Shown here in pieces: positions 18,523-28,070 of a DNA stretch of 64,000 nucleotides (position 1 is the stretch's first letter; every line of letters begins with the position of its first letter). The position numbers and the translations under genes are program-made. Under the pieces are notes generated by a model. That model saw only the letters and a list, made by a program, of their open reading frames with translations, searched no databases and was not told the DNA's origin. Origin of the DNA: Halorubrum ruber (lineage in GTDB: Archaea; Halobacteriota; Halobacteria; Halobacteriales; Haloferacaceae); contig NZ_CP073695.1 of the NCBI RefSeq assembly GCF_018228765.1, positions 2,170,001 to 2,234,000 of the forward strand, read 5' to 3'.

Positions 18523-19112
18523 GGGTCGTCGTCGTCGACAACTTCGACTCGTTCACCTACAACCTCGTCGAGTACGTCTCCGACCAGACGATCGACGGGG
18601 AGCCGGTCGCCGTCGACGTGTTCAAAAACACCGCCTCGCTCGCGGAGATCGAGGCCGCGGAGCCGGACGCGGTGATCGTCAGCCCCGGGCCGGGCCACCC
18701 GAAGAACGAGCGCGACGTGGGCGTGACGATGCCGGTGTTACGCGACCTCTCGCCGACGGTGCCGACGCTCGGCGTCTGTCTCGGCTTAGAGGCCGCCGTC
18801 TACGAGTACGGCGGGACGGTCGGGCACGCCCCCGAACCGGTTCACGGCAAGGCGTTCCCCGTCGACCACGACGGGGAGGGCGTGTTCCGCGGGCTCGACC
18901 AGGGGTTCCGCGCCGGCCGCTACCACTCGCTGGCGGCGACCGAGGTGCCGGACGCGTTCGCGGTGACGGCCACCACCGACCACGAGGGCGAGTCGATCGT
19001 GATGGGAATCCGCCACCGGGAACACCCGATCGAGGCGGTCCAGTTCCACCCGGAGAGCGTGCTGACCGGGTCGGGTCACGACCTCATTCGGAACTTCCTC
19101 ACCGGAGTCTGA
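18519..19112 (+). CDS. trpG: Anthranilate synthase component II (glutamine amidotransferase)
   Basis: Supplies ammonia from glutamine to TrpE. Class I amidotransferase triad: nucleophile Cys87 in LGVCLG, and the His-Glu pair in VQFHPESVLT near the C-terminus. N-terminal VVVDNFDSFTYNLVEYV is the family signature. In this copy the residues after CLG are LEAA, where CLGHQA is typical of bacteria. Length 197; last gene of trpDFEG, convergent with the MoaB-like gene 12 nt away. Confidence 0.94.
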   Translation: MRVVVVDNFDSFTYNLVEYVSDQTIDGEPVAVDVFKNTASLAEIEAAEPDAVIVSPGPGHPKNERDVGVTMPVLRDLSPTVPTLGVCLGLEAAVYEYGGTVGHAPEPVHGKAFPVDHDGEGVFRGLDQGFRAGRYHSLAATEVPDAFAVTATTDHEGESIVMGIRHREHPIEAVQFHPESVLTGSGHDLIRNFLTGV

Positions 19113-19124
19113 GGCGCCGGCGCG

Positions 19125-19799
19125 TCACTCGTCGCTCGTCGGCTCGTCGTCGGCCGCCTCGTCGTTGGTCGCTTGGTTTTCGTCCTCTTCCGCCTCGTCG
19201 AGCCCTCTGCCGGCGAGCCCGGCGAGATGGCCGACTTCCGGGAGGATGATCTCGTCGACGCCGAGCCGGACCGCGTTCTCGGAGCCCGGGAGACAGAACA
19301 CCGGCGTGGCGGAGACGACGCCGGCGGTCGCGCGCGATCCGATGGTCCGCGTGCCCACCTCCTCGTAGGAGAGCCGGCGGAACAGCTCGCCGAACCCGGG
19401 AAGCGGCTTCGCAAGCAGTCCCCGGACCGCCTCCGGCGTGACGTCGTCTGGCGTGACGCCCGTTCCCCCAGTGGTCACGACCACGTCCGTGTCCTTCCGG
19501 CGGGCGAGGCGATCGACGGTCCCCTGGACGCTGTCGTAGTCGTCCGGGATCAGTTCGCGGACGACGACCTCGTGGCCCGTCTCCTCGAACGCGCCCGCGA
19601 TGTAGTCGCCGGCCGGGTCCTCGTCCGTGCCGCGCGAGGACGACACCGTGACCACCGCGGCCGCGACCGAGTCGACGTCGTGGTGGTGGTGACCGTCGTG
19701 GTCGTGCTGATGGCCGTCACCGTCGTGGCCGTGCTGGTGACCGTGGTCGTGGTCAGAATGGTCGCCGCCGTCGTGACTGTCGTCGCCGTGGTCGGTCAT
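19125..19799 (-). CDS. moaB: MoaB/MogA-like molybdenum cofactor protein with His-rich N-terminus
   Basis: MoaB/MogA proteins bind molybdopterin and adenylate it. The domain runs from about residue 45: [22 protein letters not shown], then [20 protein letters not shown] (the molybdopterin-binding GGTG motif) and [29 protein letters not shown]. Before it is a tract of about 40 residues consisting almost only of His, Asp and Gly, which should bind divalent metal; the C-terminus is an acidic tail. The ATG at 19799 begins this tract directly, so the extension is real unless a much shorter internal start is used. Confidence 0.85.
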   Translation of the reverse strand: MTDHGDDSHDGGDHSDHDHGHQHGHDGDGHQHDHDGHHHHDVDSVAAAVVTVSSSRGTDEDPAGDYIAGAFEETGHEVVVRELIPDDYDSVQGTVDRLARRKDTDVVVTTGGTGVTPDDVTPEAVRGLLAKPLPGFGELFRRLSYEEVGTRTIGSRATAGVVSATPVFCLPGSENAVRLGVDEIILPEVGHLAGLAGRGLDEAEEDENQATNDEAADDEPTSDE

Positions 19800-19842
19800 A
19801 CTCTCGCCTTCGGCGCCCCCGTCAAAACACCTCCCGGTCTCC

Positions 19843-20259
19843 TCAGGGCCAGTCGTCTCTGGCCTGTTCCTCGGGCGCCTCCTCGTCCGTCTCACCGGTG
19901 GCGAGCGTCCACCCCGCGGCCTCGGCCGCGTCCTCGACGTGGAGGAACTCCCAGCCGGTCGCCTCGGCGACCGCCTCGTCCTCGTCGTCGACGCCCACGA
20001 AGACGTGGCGGTCAGTGTCGAACTGCCCGCTGATGTTCTCCAAGCTCTCTTCGACGCCGCGCGGGCCGGAAAAGAAGTCCTGTCGCACGCGGTGTTTCCG
20101 CGTGAAGTTCGTGACGACGTAGGTGGGCTTCTCGCTGACGACCCCGACGTACTCGGTCCACTGCCGGGCGTTGTTGAACACCGCGTTGGGGTCCGCGAGC
20201 GCTTTCAGCGCCTCCAACTCGAACGCCAGCGTCATGTCTGTAGATCCGCCGCTGTCCAT
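19843..20259 (-). CDS. DUF7124-like conserved haloarchaeal protein (paralogue 1)
   Basis: 138 residues, cytosolic. Pattern: TLAFELEALKALADPNAVFNNARQW, then EYVGVVSEKPTYVV, and VFVGVDDEDEAVAEATGWEFLHVEDAAEAAGW. The same order occurs in the protein at 37587-38051, so the window holds two paralogues 18 kb apart. The alternating strands and helices suggest a Rossmann-like fold. Function unknown; the family number is from memory. The ATG at 20259 is about 28 nt after a TTGTTTTC box; an ATG at 20235 is the alternative. Confidence 0.65.
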   Translation of the reverse strand: MDSGGSTDMTLAFELEALKALADPNAVFNNARQWTEYVGVVSEKPTYVVTNFTRKHRVRQDFFSGPRGVEESLENISGQFDTDRHVFVGVDDEDEAVAEATGWEFLHVEDAAEAAGWTLATGETDEEAPEEQARDDWP

Positions 20260-20379
20260 GCGACCCGCTTGCTCCCCACCGGCGAAAACAACTTCGCTTC
20301 CGGGCAGCCGCGCCCGCGCCTGCCCACCGCCGCGCGCCTGCCAACCGCCGCGCGACTGCGGCTCCTGACGCGACCGCCC

Positions 20380-20595
20380 TCACCGCGAGCGAACCTGGTA
20401 GTAGTCGGTGAACTTCACCACGTCGCCGTCGGCGAGGTCGCCGGTCTCCGGCGCCGTCCACGGCACGTCCGCGAGCTCCCGCACGACCCCCTGCTCGTCG
20501 TCGTCCAGTTCGTCGTAGTGACGGACCCGCGCGTCCGCCGGAACGCGGCCGGTGCGTCGGAGCCGCAGCCGTCGCCCGGTGTCTCTGAGTGACAT
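20380..20595 (-). CDS. Small conserved haloarchaeal protein, function unknown
   Basis: 71 residues: a basic start (MSLRDTGRRLRLRRTG) followed by an acidic body with HYDELDDDEQGVVRELA and DGDVVKFTDYYQVRS at the C-terminus. No cysteines, no membrane segment. A TTATGATTAATC stretch lies about 25 nt upstream of the ATG. I do not recognise the family. Confidence 0.55.
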   Translation of the reverse strand: MSLRDTGRRLRLRRTGRVPADARVRHYDELDDDEQGVVRELADVPWTAPETGDLADGDVVKFTDYYQVRSR

Positions 20596-20687
20596 GTGTT
20601 ACCGTACATCACGATTAATCATAAGCGTTTCGCGGCGGACGCCACGCTGGTTCGGCTCGCTCGCCTCGCAAACGCGACGGCGGCGAT

Positions 20688-22883
20688 TCAGTCGTCGGCG
20701 CGGGGGAAAGTGAGCGTCACCACGGTGCCGCGGGGCTCCGCGGCCGCGACCGCCGCGGAGCCGCCCGACTGCTGGACGACCCAGTAGACGAGCCACAGCC
20801 CGAGACCGCTTCCGTGGTACAGCGCGTCGACCGCCGTCCCGTCGACGAGGACGTCCCGGTTCATGCCGGTCAGCCCCGGCCCGTCGTCCTCGACGCGGAC
20901 CTCGACCGCGTCGGGGTGGACTTCGACCGACACCGTCACCGTCGGTCGGTCGCGGTCGTGGTGTTCGACCGCGTTCTGGACCAGCTCGTCTATCGCCCGG
21001 GAGAGCCACGTCGTCGCGGACGCCGTCGCGACCCCGTCGTCCGGCACCGACGCCTCGACCGTCGCGCGCGGGAACTCCTCGGCCCGCGCCGCTACCACCT
21101 GTCGGGCGACGCGACCGACGTCGACGGGTTCGGTCTCCGGCGCGTCGCTCAGTATCTCGGTGATGTGATGGGCCTTCTCGCTCGTCTGTAAGAGGCCGTC
21201 GGCCCGCGACACGATGTACTCGGCCGCGTCCGCGGAGTCGGCGGCGCCCGCGGCGATCTGCTCCGCCCGTCCCCGGACGACCGTCAGCGCGTTCCGGAGG
21301 TTGTGCTGGAGGACCCGGTCGACGACCCGAAGCTGTCGCGCGCGGTTCTCGCTGTCGGTCACGTCCCGAAGCACGCCGACGACCCCGGCGGGCTCCCCGT
21401 CGTCGGGGCTATCGAGCGGGTAGTACCGGACGTCGAACGTCCGCGTGCCCCGGGTCGGGTGCGTCCGCGTCGTCCGGTACTCCACCGACTCGCCCCGGAG
21501 CGCGCGCTCCACCTGTCGCTCGACGTCCTCGTAGCCGTCCTCCGGGACGACATCGGCGAGCGTCAGTTCCGTCACGTCGCGGTCGCCGAGCCCGTGGTAC
21601 TCGCGGTACTGCGGGTTCGCGAACAGGAGCCGCCCGTCGCGGTCGACCGCGGCGATGAGGTCCGTCGCCCCGTTGATCGCGCGCTCGTACCGCTCCAACT
21701 CCCGTTCGCGCTCCTTGCGATCGGTGACGTTCCGACAGATGGCGAAGGTGCCGGCCAAGTCGCCGTCGGCGTCGTAGTAGGGGTACCGCTGCGTGCTGAA
21801 CGTCGCCTCCCGATCGCTTTCCGGAAACGTCGGCGAGACCTCGTACTCGGCCATCTCCTCGGCGTCGAGCACGCCTCGCCGGCGCTCGTCGACCTCGGCC
21901 GCCGTCTCCGCGTCCATGAAGGCGAACTCGTCGGTGCCGTACAGCGCCTCGCGGTCGACGCCCGCGAACTCGCTCACCGCCTCGTTCAACAGCTCGAACT
22001 CCCCGTCGCGGTTCTGGAGGAGGACGGGGTCGTCGAGCCGCTCGACGATGTCCCGGTACTGTTTCAGCTGGGCCATCGCCGCCTTCCGTGCCGTAACGTC
22101 CGTCTGGATCGCGACGAACCGCGACACCTCGCCGTCGTCGCCGAGTACGGGCGCGATCGTCTGGTGGGCGTGGTACGGCTCGTCGTCTCGCCGCCGGTCG
22201 ATGATATCCTCCTCCCACACCTCGCCGTCCAGCAGGGTCGACCACAGCGAGTCGAAGTACTCGTCCGGCATCTCGCCGGAGTTGAGTATCGCCGGGGTCT
22301 CGCCGAGGACCTCCTCCGGCTCGTAGCCGGTGTGGTCGGTGAACGCCGGGTTGACGTACTCGATCGTCCCGTCGACGTCGGTGACGTAGATGGCGTGGCC
22401 GGCGTGTTCGACGAGGTTGCGGAACGTCTCCAGCGTCTCCCCGCCGACTTCCTCAACGCCGTCGCGGAAGACACCGGTATACACGGCGTCGGTGTCGTCG
22501 GTCTCCGCGTCGGGGTCGCCGTCGCTTCCGCCGCCCCCGCACCCCTCTCCCGTCGAGTGTTCGTGGAACCGGACCGAGAAGGTCACGGTGTGACCGTCCG
22601 CGTGTCTGATCGGTACAGAGAAGCTCCCGCGGTCGTCGAGCCCGTCGACCTGTGCGAACCGCTCGCGGACCGATCGGACGCGCCCGTCCGCGGCCTCCGA
22701 GGCGACGAGGGACGCGAGGTCGCGGCCGCGAAGGGCGGCCGGATCGTACCCGAGAACCGCCTCGGTGGCGGGGTTCGCGTAGACGATCGTCCCCGCCAGA
22801 TCGACGGAGACGATCGGATCGGAACACCCCTCGACGAAGGACGCGAAAAAGCCGTCTGGAGGCCGTGACGATCCGGGTGACAT
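20688..22883 (-). CDS. Multi-PAS sensor histidine kinase
   Basis: 731 residues, no obvious membrane segment, so a cytoplasmic sensor. Four PAS domains follow one another (about residues 10-140, 155-280, 285-400 and 405-520), the second with the PAC-like tail RFVAIQTDVTARK and the third with TFAICRNVTDRK. The phosphoacceptor region is VDRVLQHNLRNALTVV with its histidine, and the ATPase domain has DELVQNAVEH (N box), VEDDGPGL (G1) and GSGLGLWLVYWV (G2). No response regulator gene is next to it, which is common in haloarchaea. Confidence 0.92.
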   Translation of the reverse strand: MSPGSSRPPDGFFASFVEGCSDPIVSVDLAGTIVYANPATEAVLGYDPAALRGRDLASLVASEAADGRVRSVRERFAQVDGLDDRGSFSVPIRHADGHTVTFSVRFHEHSTGEGCGGGGSDGDPDAETDDTDAVYTGVFRDGVEEVGGETLETFRNLVEHAGHAIYVTDVDGTIEYVNPAFTDHTGYEPEEVLGETPAILNSGEMPDEYFDSLWSTLLDGEVWEEDIIDRRRDDEPYHAHQTIAPVLGDDGEVSRFVAIQTDVTARKAAMAQLKQYRDIVERLDDPVLLQNRDGEFELLNEAVSEFAGVDREALYGTDEFAFMDAETAAEVDERRRGVLDAEEMAEYEVSPTFPESDREATFSTQRYPYYDADGDLAGTFAICRNVTDRKERERELERYERAINGATDLIAAVDRDGRLLFANPQYREYHGLGDRDVTELTLADVVPEDGYEDVERQVERALRGESVEYRTTRTHPTRGTRTFDVRYYPLDSPDDGEPAGVVGVLRDVTDSENRARQLRVVDRVLQHNLRNALTVVRGRAEQIAAGAADSADAAEYIVSRADGLLQTSEKAHHITEILSDAPETEPVDVGRVARQVVAARAEEFPRATVEASVPDDGVATASATTWLSRAIDELVQNAVEHHDRDRPTVTVSVEVHPDAVEVRVEDDGPGLTGMNRDVLVDGTAVDALYHGSGLGLWLVYWVVQQSGGSAAVAAAEPRGTVVTLTFPRADD

Positions 22884-22991
22884 ACAACGGAGACAGAGCG
22901 TCCACCGTAAAAAGTACCGTGACCCGGTGGTCGCCTCGAACCCGTCGCCGCGATCGGCGCCCGCCGAGACGGAGGGGACGGGGTCGGCGGG

Positions 22992-24230
22992 CTACTGCTC
23001 GGTCGGGGCCGCCAGGTCGTCGACGGAGAAGCCGGGCTCCATGAGGCGGTCCGTCTGGTCGCTCACGTCGCGCCCCTCGCGCATCAGCTGCTTGAACGCG
23101 GACTGCGGCGAGAGGTCGCCGATGAGCACGCCGCCGACCACCTTCCCGTCCTTCAGCGCGACGCGGCGCCACTCGCCCTCGGCGGTGGTCGCCTCCACCG
23201 ACTCGTCGCCGAGCGTCGGGTGACCGAACGAGAGGAACGGGAAGTCGAAGTGCGTGATCGAGTACGAGGAGACCCACTCGAACGCCTCGCTGCCGTACTC
23301 GACCATGTTGCGGGCCGCGATCGTCCCCTGCTCCTTGGCCGAGCCCCACGAGCCGTTCTTCGCGTGCTCGCCGAGGATGAGGTCGTTGAACGTCGTGATG
23401 TCGCCCGCGGCGAACACGTTGTCGACGTTGGTGCGCATGAACTCGTCGACGACGATGCCGTCGTCGAGTTCGAGCGGGGTGTCTTCGACCAGTTCCGTGT
23501 TGAAGTTCAGCCCGATGGCGACGCCCGCGAAGTCGCACTCGTAGCGCTCGCCGTTCGGGTCGACCGCGGCCTCGACGTGGCCGTCGTCGTCGACCTCGAA
23601 GTGGTCCACGCCGGAGCCGAAGACGGGCTCGACGCCGCGCTCGCGCATCGCCTCGTGCATGATCTCCGCGCCCTCCTCCGAGAGCGCGTAGCGCCACCAG
23701 TTGTCGCCGCGCATCAGGTACTTCGCCTCGACGTCCTGCGCGCCGCAGATGGCCGCGAAGTCGATGCCGAGCAGGCCGGCGCCGACGATGACGCCCTTCT
23801 CTGCGCCCTCGACGCTCTCTTTGATCTTGCGAGCGTCCTGGAACGTCCAGAAGTGGTGGATCCCGTCGGCGTCCGCGTTCCCGACCGGGAGCTGCTGGGG
23901 CGTGCCGCCGATCGCGAGCAGGAGGGAGTCGTACTCGAACGTCTCGCCCTCGTGGGTGTGAACCGCGTCCGCCTCGACGTCGATGTCGACGACGACCGTG
24001 TTGAGCCGCAGGTCGACGTCGTGGTCGTCGTACCAGTCCTCCTCGTGGATCGAAATCGGCGCCTCGGGGAGCTTCCCCTTCGCGTACTCCTTGATCAGGA
24101 TCCGGTTGTAGAGGGACTCACCCTCGTCCGTGAGAACCGTGATCTCGGCGTCGGGCGCTTCCTCGCGCAGCGTCTCGGCCGCGGACGCGCCCGCGATACC
24201 GTCACCGATGATCACGTACGAATCGCTCAT
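22992..24230 (-). CDS. FAD-dependent NAD(P)H oxidoreductase
   Basis: 412 residues, class of nitrite reductase / rubredoxin reductase-like flavoproteins: FAD-binding VIIGDGIAGASAAETL at the N-terminus, NAD-binding VIVGAGLLGIDFAA near residue 150, and NVFAAGDITTF near 275. There is no redox-active CxxC pair. The ATG at 24230 is about 27 nt after an ATTAACC box; an ATG at 24269 would remove the promoter spacing. Electron partner is unknown. Confidence 0.82.
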   Translation of the reverse strand: MSDSYVIIGDGIAGASAAETLREEAPDAEITVLTDEGESLYNRILIKEYAKGKLPEAPISIHEEDWYDDHDVDLRLNTVVVDIDVEADAVHTHEGETFEYDSLLLAIGGTPQQLPVGNADADGIHHFWTFQDARKIKESVEGAEKGVIVGAGLLGIDFAAICGAQDVEAKYLMRGDNWWRYALSEEGAEIMHEAMRERGVEPVFGSGVDHFEVDDDGHVEAAVDPNGERYECDFAGVAIGLNFNTELVEDTPLELDDGIVVDEFMRTNVDNVFAAGDITTFNDLILGEHAKNGSWGSAKEQGTIAARNMVEYGSEAFEWVSSYSITHFDFPFLSFGHPTLGDESVEATTAEGEWRRVALKDGKVVGGVLIGDLSPQSAFKQLMREGRDVSDQTDRLMEPGFSVDDLAAPTEQ

Positions 24231-24372
24231 GGCTCGGGGTTCGGATTCATGGTTAATGTGGGTTGTCATCCGCGTCTCGGGGCGTGAGAACCTCCCTCAC
24301 CCGCGCCGAAGCGCGTGTCCCGATCCGCCCCGCGCGGTGGATCTCTCCCCCCGATCAGCGATCCGTCCCCGG

Positions 24373-24951
24373 TCAGTGATCCGCGCCCGCCGGCTCCGCG
24401 GGGAAATCCTTCTCGCCCGCTTCGATCGCGACGTCGAGCCAGTTCTCCGTCGGGACGAGCGGGCACTCGTACGCGTGGTTGTACGCGCAGGTCGGGTTGT
24501 ACGCGTGGTTGAAGTCCACGATCCACTCGCCGTCGACGCGGTCGCGATCGGGCTCCAAGTCGAGGTATCGGCCCGCGCCGTACGTCGCCTCGCCGCTGGT
24601 CGCGTCGCGGAACGGCACCCAGAACCGGTCCGCGCCGTCGGCCGGTCGGTACGCCTGAAGGGTCACCGACTCCCCGTCAACCTCGAAGCGGAACTCCCCC
24701 CAGCGGCGGTACGTCTGCTCGCCGTCGGCGGTCGTCTCGACGGTCACGGTCTCCTTCTCGTCGTGTTCGTGGAGCGGGAGGTGGAACCGGAATGCCGGGT
24801 CCGGATCGAAGTACGCCAGCCCCGGGAACGCGTCGCCCCGCATCGCGACCGGCAGCGGCGACCGCGCCGAGTCGCGGAACTGCTCGATTTTCGCCTCCCG
24901 CTGTGCCTCCACCTGCGCCGCCCAGTCGTCGTCCGCCTCTTTCGATGCCAT
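24373..24951 (-). CDS. DUF1684 family protein
   Basis: 192 residues. Features of the DUF1684 family: LPVAMRGDAFPGLAYFDPDPAFRF, GRYLDLEP, and the C-terminal cluster VDFNHAYNPTCAYNHAYECPLVPTENWLDVAIEAGEK, rich in conserved Asn, Tyr, Cys and Pro. The biochemical role is not known. The start at 24951 follows an A/T-rich region with a 10-bp palindrome (ACAATATTGT at 24959-24968) close to the expected transcription start. Confidence 0.75.
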   Translation of the reverse strand: MASKEADDDWAAQVEAQREAKIEQFRDSARSPLPVAMRGDAFPGLAYFDPDPAFRFHLPLHEHDEKETVTVETTADGEQTYRRWGEFRFEVDGESVTLQAYRPADGADRFWVPFRDATSGEATYGAGRYLDLEPDRDRVDGEWIVDFNHAYNPTCAYNHAYECPLVPTENWLDVAIEAGEKDFPAEPAGADH

Positions 24952-24958
24952 GTCTACC

Positions 24959-24968
24959 ACAATATTGT
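24959..24968. promoter_or_regulatory. Palindrome ACAATATTGT at the DUF1684 promoter
   Basis: Perfect 10-bp palindrome 8 nt before the ATG of the minus-strand gene, near the expected transcription start. AT-rich palindromes are rare in this DNA, so an operator is possible. Confidence 0.35.
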
Positions 24969-25107
24969 TCGTAAAGCGCAATAACAGTTCCGCGGCGCGG
25001 TCGGCGTCGCGCACGAGCACGCGCCGCCCGCCGGTGGCGGAGAGGCGCGCACGTGCGCCGCGGTCGCGACGCCACAGATTCAAGAGCGTCCCGGCCCAAC
25101 GACGCGT

Positions 25108-25704
25108 ATGAAAATCCGGCAGAACATCCGCCACTGGGCCGCGAAGAAGGCGTTGACCACGCCGGTGGTCGGCGACGTCGCCAACGACAAGCTCGTCGAC
25201 CTCCACACGAGCATCTTCCTCAACAAGGCCGACGAGGACCGGCGCGAGGAACGCCGCGACCACCTCGACAGCTTCTTCGACGCGACGATGGACACGTACG
25301 TCGCCGCCTTGGAGGCCGGCTACCCGGAGGCCGAGGCCCGCGAGATCACCCACGTCCAGGCGAACTTCGACTTCTTCAACCACGGCTGGACGGAGATGAT
25401 GGAGATCCCGGGCGACGAGCTAGAAGCGCACTACCGCCGGTACGAGTCGTTCTTCTCGGAGTACGGAATCACGATCGACGACCCGCTCGGCGAGTTCCGG
25501 CCGGCGGCGGGCGTCGTCGAGGCGCCGGAGACACCCGAGAAGCTCGACGAGCCCGAGTACGAGAACGCCTTAGCCGGCTTCGCCGACGACGTGTACGTCG
25601 AGACCGACGACGGGGAGACGGTCGTCGGCGGCGACACGGAGGAGCCGGACGAAGTTGACGCCGCGACCGCGCCCGGCCTCGACGAGGACGAGGCGAGCGC
25701 CTGA
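25108..25704 (+). CDS. DUF6149-like conserved haloarchaeal protein
   Basis: 198 residues. The first 120 are mostly helical (MKIRQNIRHWAAKKALTTPVVGDVANDKLVDLHTSIF, then HVQANFDFFNHGWTEMMEIP), the rest is acidic and low in complexity. I associate the N-terminal sequence with a haloarchaeal family of unknown function, DUF6149, from memory. Divergent from the DUF1684 gene; no operon partner. Confidence 0.6.
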   Translation: MKIRQNIRHWAAKKALTTPVVGDVANDKLVDLHTSIFLNKADEDRREERRDHLDSFFDATMDTYVAALEAGYPEAEAREITHVQANFDFFNHGWTEMMEIPGDELEAHYRRYESFFSEYGITIDDPLGEFRPAAGVVEAPETPEKLDEPEYENALAGFADDVYVETDDGETVVGGDTEEPDEVDAATAPGLDEDEASA

Positions 25705-25809
25705 GCCTTCCGGCTCTCTTTCATTCCCTTCTAACGCCGGTTCCGCGCGGGTCGGCGGTCGCGCGCGTTCGCCGACCACGTTTATACTCCGCCGGAGACA
25801 CGGGGGCGT

Positions 25810-26826
25810 ATGAACCGCGGGCAATCGTTCCTCCTGCTCCTCATGGGGTCGGTCGCGCTGTTGACCCTCTTCGTCATCCTGCCGTTCGTCGAGTACGTGA
25901 TCGCCTCGGCGATTCTCGCCTTCATCCTCTACCCGTTCCATCGCCGGCTCACCCGCTGGCTCCGGAAGCGCGTCTCGAACCGGTTCGGCCAGATGCTGTC
26001 GGCGCTGACCCTCATCCTCTCGTCGATCGTCGCCGTCATCCTCCCGCTCGCGTACATCACCTGGGTGTTCGTCCGCGACCTCACCGCGATCGCGGCCGGC
26101 GAAACGGGGATAGACGTCGCCGCCATCGAGGCCGAGATCGCGGCGGTCACGGGACAGGACCCGGAGGTCGGCGACCTCCTCCAAACGATCGGCGAGCTCC
26201 TCGTCCAGACGCTTTTCGGCGGGTTCAGCGGCGTGTTGAACACGGCGATCCGCGCGTCGGTCGGGCTGTCGCTCGCGCTGTTTTTGGTGTACTACACGCT
26301 CATCGACGGGCCGGCGTTCGTCAAGTGGATCCGGGCGACGAGCCCGCTCCCCTCGGCGGTCACCGCCGACCTCGTCGACCGCGTCAACGTGATGACCCGC
26401 GGCGTCGTCATCGGCCACATCTCCGTCGCGCTCCTCCAAGCGTTGGTCGCGGGACTCGGGCTGTGGGCCGCCGGGATCCCGAACGTGGTGTTCTGGACGT
26501 TCGTGATGGCGGTGTTGGCGCTGTTACCGCTCATCGGCGCCTTCTTCGTGTGGGGGCCGGCCGCCGCGTACCTCGTGATCGTCGACCAGGTGACCGCCGG
26601 TATCTTCCTCGCCGTCTACGGCGTCGCGGTGATCGCGATGGTGGACAACTACGCCCGCCCGCTCGTCATCGACCAGCAGGCGCACCTCAACCCGGCGATC
26701 ATCCTGCTGGGCGTGTTCGGCGGCATCTACTCGGTCGGGTTCACCGGCCTCTTCGTCGGGCCCATCGTGATCGGGGTGCTCGCGGCGACGCTGGAGACGT
26801 TCCGCGAGGACTACGACGCGATCTGA
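25810..26826 (+). CDS. AI-2E family transporter (PerM-like permease)
   Basis: 338 residues, six to eight membrane segments. The family is polytopic, with a soluble loop in the first half (about residues 90-140 here) and the conserved C-terminal half seen as NYARPLVIDQQAHLNPAIILLGVFGGIYSVGFTGLFVGPIVIG. Members move AI-2-like signals or Na+/H+; substrate here is unknown. GTTTATACT at about 25778-25786 is a good TATA-like box for a leaderless ATG at 25810. Confidence 0.85.
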   Translation: MNRGQSFLLLLMGSVALLTLFVILPFVEYVIASAILAFILYPFHRRLTRWLRKRVSNRFGQMLSALTLILSSIVAVILPLAYITWVFVRDLTAIAAGETGIDVAAIEAEIAAVTGQDPEVGDLLQTIGELLVQTLFGGFSGVLNTAIRASVGLSLALFLVYYTLIDGPAFVKWIRATSPLPSAVTADLVDRVNVMTRGVVIGHISVALLQALVAGLGLWAAGIPNVVFWTFVMAVLALLPLIGAFFVWGPAAAYLVIVDQVTAGIFLAVYGVAVIAMVDNYARPLVIDQQAHLNPAIILLGVFGGIYSVGFTGLFVGPIVIGVLAATLETFREDYDAI

Positions 26827-26862
26827 GCGGGATTTAAGCCCGCACACCGCGAACGGCTCCCT

Positions 26863-27374
26863 ATGGCGACGACCGCGACCTCCCGACTCCCCGACCGCCG
26901 GGACGCCCTCCTCATCGCCGGCGCGGCGATCACGGTCAACCTGATCGGCGCGCTCGGCGTCCCCTTCACGACCACCCAGAGCGCCTGGTTCGCGGCGCTG
27001 GAACTGCCCTCCTTCTACCCGCCGGGGTGGGCGTTCGGCGTCGTCTGGCCGATCCTGTACGCGTTACTCGGTGCGGCGGCCGCCCTCGTCTACCTCGCTG
27101 GCCGCGACGGGGAGCGCCGGCGGGGCGCGTCTGGACCGCGCTCGCGCTGTTCGGCGTCCAGCTCGCCGTCAACGTGGCGTGGTCCCCGGTGTTCTGGGGG
27201 CTCGAACGCCCCGACCTCGGGCTCGCCGTCCTCGTCGTCCTCCTCCCCTTGGTCGTCGCGACGATCCGGGCCTTCGACCGCGTCGACCGCCGCGCCGCGG
27301 CGCTGCTCGTCCCCTACCTCGCGTGGGTCTGCTTCGCGACCGCGCTCAACTACGCGATCTGGTCGCTCAATTAG
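26863..27374 (+). CDS. tspO: TspO/MBR family membrane protein (frameshifted)
   Basis: Five-helix membrane protein of the tryptophan-rich sensory protein / benzodiazepine receptor family, linked to tetrapyrrole binding and redox regulation. N-terminal half: ELPSFYPPGWAFGVVWPILYALLG; C-terminal half: VQLAVNVAWSPVFWGLERPDLGL and AWVCFATALNYAIWSLN. The two halves are one base out of register near 27120; an extra G in the GGGG run gives ERRRGRVWTALALF and about 170 residues. Its stop overlaps that of the GNAT gene on the other strand by two bases. Confidence 0.85.
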
Positions 27375-28000
27375 CGCCCGTCGCGCGGGGACCGGTCGGG
27401 GTCGGGCGGCCCGCGCTCCAGCCGCTCGGCGACGAAGCGGCGCTCCGCCCCGCTCAGTTCCCCGTCCGTCTCGCGGAACGCCGCCAGCCCCTCGCGGTAC
27501 CGCTCCGGGTCCACGTCGGCGGGCGCCGCCGCGGGGCGCGCCAGCTCCAGCTCGGCGATCCCCGTGCGCTCGCCGGTGTACGCGAAGCCGCACTTGTGGC
27601 ACGCCTCGTACGCGAACGGGTTGTTCACGGCGATCTTCACGCGCTCGAAGCCGGCGACCGCGAGGTCGGCGACCGTCTCGCCGATCAGCCGCGGGCCGAT
27701 CCCCTCGCCGCGCCGCGCGGCGTGGACCGTAACGTACCGCAGCCGGCAGGTCGCGGGGTCGGTCCGGTCGGGCGAGAAGGAGACGGCCGCGACCACGTCC
27801 TCGTCGAACGCCTCGGGGTCGACCGTGTCCGGCAGCGGCTCGTCCGGCTCCCAGTCCGGCGCGGCCGGGTGCCCGTCGGGCGTCCGGATCACCGACTTCC
27901 CCGGCGCGCCGACGACGAACTTGCCGGCGTACGCGAACGCCCGGTAGTCGAGCCGGAGGGTCTCCCCCTCGTCGGGCGGACACACGAGCGCGTACTCCAT
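27371..28000 (-). CDS. GNAT family N-acetyltransferase
   Basis: 209 residues. The acetyl-CoA-binding motif A is RLRYVTVHAARRGEGIGPRLIGETVADLA (about residues 85-113), preceded by VVAAVSFSPD and followed by VNNPFAYEACHKCGFAYTGERTG, the last typical of GNAT motif B. The N-terminal 60 residues are a small beta domain. The ATG at 28000 follows a TATTTA box by about 24 nt. Substrate unknown. Confidence 0.82.
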   Translation of the reverse strand: MEYALVCPPDEGETLRLDYRAFAYAGKFVVGAPGKSVIRTPDGHPAAPDWEPDEPLPDTVDPEAFDEDVVAAVSFSPDRTDPATCRLRYVTVHAARRGEGIGPRLIGETVADLAVAGFERVKIAVNNPFAYEACHKCGFAYTGERTGIAELELARPAAAPADVDPERYREGLAAFRETDGELSGAERRFVAERLERGPPDPDRSPRDGR

Positions 28001-28070
28001 GGGCGTCGTACGGCGGCGAGAGCGTAAATAGGGCGGTGGCTCTTTGTCCCTCGCCGCGCTCGGTTCGCCC